Positions 61,631 to 64,000 of a stretch of 64,000 bases of DNA are shown piece after piece. The translations under genes and the position numbers were made by a program. Under the pieces are notes generated by a model. It did not search any database, was not told the origin of the DNA, and saw only the letters and a list, made by a program, of their open reading frames with translations. Location of the stretch: the NCBI GenBank assembly GCA_003209585.1, contig QCQJ01000001.1, forward strand, positions 62,001 through 126,000, written 5' to 3'. This stretch comes from Prochlorococcus sp. AG-449-G23. GTDB taxonomy: Bacteria; Cyanobacteriota; Cyanobacteriia; PCC-6307; Cyanobiaceae. The stretch's first letter is position 1. Each line of letters starts with the position of its first letter.

Positions 61631-64000
61631 ATGCTAAAACTTTTGTTGGGAGATCCGAATACACGAAAGTTAAAGCGCTATCAACCAATAGTGGAAGAGA
61701 TAAATTTTTTAGAAGAGGAAATTTCTGAATTAACGGATGATGGGTTGAGAAGAGAAACACATGATCTTAAATCAAAAATCTCATCAGAATTAGATATTAC
61801 AAAACAAAAGGAACTCTTAGAAGAATTCCTTCCTAGAGCTTTTGCAATTGTTAGAGAGGCAAGTAAACGCGTACTTGCAATGAGACATTTTGATGTTCAG
61901 TTAATAGGTGGGATGGTATTACATGAGTGTCAAATTGCTGAGATGAAGACTGGGGAAGGAAAAACTCTTGTTGCGACATTACCTTGTTATTTAAATGCTT
62001 TAACTGGGAAAGGGGTACATGTAGTTACTGTAAATGATTATCTAGCTAGAAGAGATGCAGAGTGGATGGGACAAGTACATCGTTTTTTAGGTTTGTCTGT
62101 TGGCTTGATTCAGCAAGATATGAGTCCAGTTGAAAGAAAAAAAAATTACGATTGTGATATAACTTATGCTACGAATTCTGAATTAGGATTTGATTATTTA
62201 AGAGATAATATGTCCACCGATATTAATGAGGTGGTTCAGAGAAAATTCAATTACTGTGTGATTGACGAGGTTGATTCAATATTAATTGACGAAGCTAGAA
62301 CACCTTTAATTATTTCTGGTCAAGTTGAAAGACCTCAAGAAAAATACCAGAAAGCTTCAGAATTAGCTTTGGAATTAGTTAGAGCAAAAGAATTAAGTAA
62401 AGATGGGATTGATCCAGAAGGAGATTATGAAGTTGATGAAAAGCAAAGAAGTTGTATATTAACTGATCAGGGTTTCGCTAAATGTGAAAAATATTTGGGA
62501 GTAAGTGATTTATATAATCCTCAAGATCCTTGGGCACACTATATAACCAATGCTTTAAAAGCTAAAGAATTATTTATTAGAGATGTGAATTATATTATTA
62601 AAAATGATGAGGCTGTAATAGTTGATGAATTCACAGGTAGAGTAATGCCTGGAAGGCGTTGGAGCGATGGACAGCATCAGGCAATCGAAGCAAAAGAGAG
62701 TCTTAAAATTCAGCCCGAAACTCAAACATTAGCATCTATTACCTATCAGAATTTCTTCCTCTTATATCCTGGTTTGGCAGGTATGACAGGAACTGCAAAA
62801 ACTGAGGAAGTTGAATTTGAAAAAACCTATAAATTAGAATCAACAGTTATTCCTACAAATCAAATAAGGAAGAGAAAAGATTGGTCTGATCAAGTATTTA
62901 AGACAGAGATAGGTAAATGGAAAGCCGTCGCAAAAGAAACTGCAGAAATCCATAGAGAAGGAAGACCTGTTTTAGTTGGTACAACAAGTGTTGAAAAAAG
63001 TGAGTTATTAAGTTCACTCTTATCCGAGGAAGAAATTCCACATAATTTGCTTAACGCTAAGCCAGAGAATGTTGAACGTGAGGCTGAAATTGTTGCTCAG
63101 GCGGGCAGAGCAGGCGCTGTTACTATCGCAACTAATATGGCTGGGAGAGGGACAGATATAATTCTTGGTGGGAACAGTGACTATATGTCAAGACTTAAAT
63201 TGAAAGAGATTTTAGTTCCTTTGTTAGTAAAGCTAGATAATGAGCATAAGCCTCCTATCCCAAAACAAAGGCGATCAAAAGCTAAGGGTGGTTTTTCTTC
63301 TAAGCAAGGCTCAAATTTAACAAAAAATATTTCAGATTCTTCGAATAGTCTTTTCCCCTGCACATTAGATGAAGGCATTGAAAAGAAACTTGCTAATTTA
63401 TCTAAGAAACTTGTTGAAAAATGGGGAGATAGACAACTTTCTGTTTTGGAACTAGATGACATGTTGGCTACTGCTGCAGAAAAAGCACCAACTGAGGACA
63501 ACTTGATAAAGCTTTTGAGAGAATCTCTTTCAGATGTAAAAGAAGAATATGAAAAAGTTTTGATACATGAGGAGAAAAAAGTAAGAGAGGCTGGCGGGTT
63601 GCATGTTATCGGTACTGAGAGACATGAATCAAGAAGAGTGGATAATCAACTTAGAGGAAGAGCCGGAAGACAAGGTGATCTTGGCAGTACTAGATTCTTT
63701 TTATCTTTAGAAGATAATCTTTTAAGGATTTTTGGCGGGGATAGAGTAGCAAATCTAATGAATGCATTTAGGGTTGATGAGGATATGCCTATCGAGTCAG
63801 GAATGCTCACTAGATCTCTGGAGAGTGCTCAAAAGAAAGTAGAGACTTATTATTACGATATTAGAAAACAAGTTTTTGAATATGACGAGGTAATGAATAA
63901 TCAAAGGAAAGCAGTTTATAGCGAAAGATTAAGAGTTTTAAAAGGAATTGATTTAAAGAGGCAAGTAATAGGGTATGGAGAAAGAACAATGAGTGAAATT
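61631..64000 (+). CDS. secA: Preprotein translocase ATPase SecA (truncated at right edge)
   Basis: Starts [76 protein letters not shown]; runs off the window so absent from the ORF track. Confidence 0.97.
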   Translation, partial: MLKLLLGDPNTRKLKRYQPIVEEINFLEEEISELTDDGLRRETHDLKSKISSELDITKQKELLEEFLPRAFAIVREASKRVLAMRHFDVQLIGGMVLHECQIAEMKTGEGKTLVATLPCYLNALTGKGVHVVTVNDYLARRDAEWMGQVHRFLGLSVGLIQQDMSPVERKKNYDCDITYATNSELGFDYLRDNMSTDINEVVQRKFNYCVIDEVDSILIDEARTPLIISGQVERPQEKYQKASELALELVRAKELSKDGIDPEGDYEVDEKQRSCILTDQGFAKCEKYLGVSDLYNPQDPWAHYITNALKAKELFIRDVNYIIKNDEAVIVDEFTGRVMPGRRWSDGQHQAIEAKESLKIQPETQTLASITYQNFFLLYPGLAGMTGTAKTEEVEFEKTYKLESTVIPTNQIRKRKDWSDQVFKTEIGKWKAVAKETAEIHREGRPVLVGTTSVEKSELLSSLLSEEEIPHNLLNAKPENVEREAEIVAQAGRAGAVTIATNMAGRGTDIILGGNSDYMSRLKLKEILVPLLVKLDNEHKPPIPKQRRSKAKGGFSSKQGSNLTKNISDSSNSLFPCTLDEGIEKKLANLSKKLVEKWGDRQLSVLELDDMLATAAEKAPTEDNLIKLLRESLSDVKEEYEKVLIHEEKKVREAGGLHVIGTERHESRRVDNQLRGRAGRQGDLGSTRFFLSLEDNLLRIFGGDRVANLMNAFRVDEDMPIESGMLTRSLESAQKKVETYYYDIRKQVFEYDEVMNNQRKAVYSERLRVLKGIDLKRQVIGYGERTMSEI

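Noticed and set aside
63181-63501. Minus-strand 106-aa ORF
   Set aside because: Antisense to secA.

Overview
This 64 kb window is AT-rich, gene-dense bacterial chromosome. It reads as a core region of a high-light-type Prochlorococcus genome, judged from very short intergenic gaps, psbZ, sqdB/sqdX, Ycf37-like and Ycf23-like genes, and picocyanobacterial protein sequences. I call about 59 protein genes and two tRNAs, Val(TAC) and Gly(GCC). ppk (left edge) and secA (right edge) are truncated and absent from the ORF track. I see no CRISPR array, transposase, integrase, rRNA or prophage, and no convincing riboswitch. Most of the window is housekeeping: translation, replication, proteolysis, the glycine cleavage system, folate/queuosine precursors, polyamines, DAP pathway and repair. 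I found no clear new multi-gene system. The items most worth a second look are: (1) a phage-type ATP-dependent DNA ligase in a small block with an NTF2-like membrane protein, a divergent SprT-like metalloprotease and an untracked 50-aa ORF; (2) a SPOR-like plus SpoIID architecture next to a membrane glycosyltransferase; (3) a UbiC-like chorismate lyase whose open frame runs back without a canonical start to the in-frame mnmG stop codon; (4) a lipobox-like open frame without a start codon between hesB and valS; (5) a trinucleotide repeat encoding RRRR on one strand and SSSS on the other at overlapping convergent gene ends; (6) low-complexity tails on trigger factor and RNase J; and (7) a speE-speB pair with ambiguous polyamine route. 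Family calls are from reading the translations; no database searches were run.
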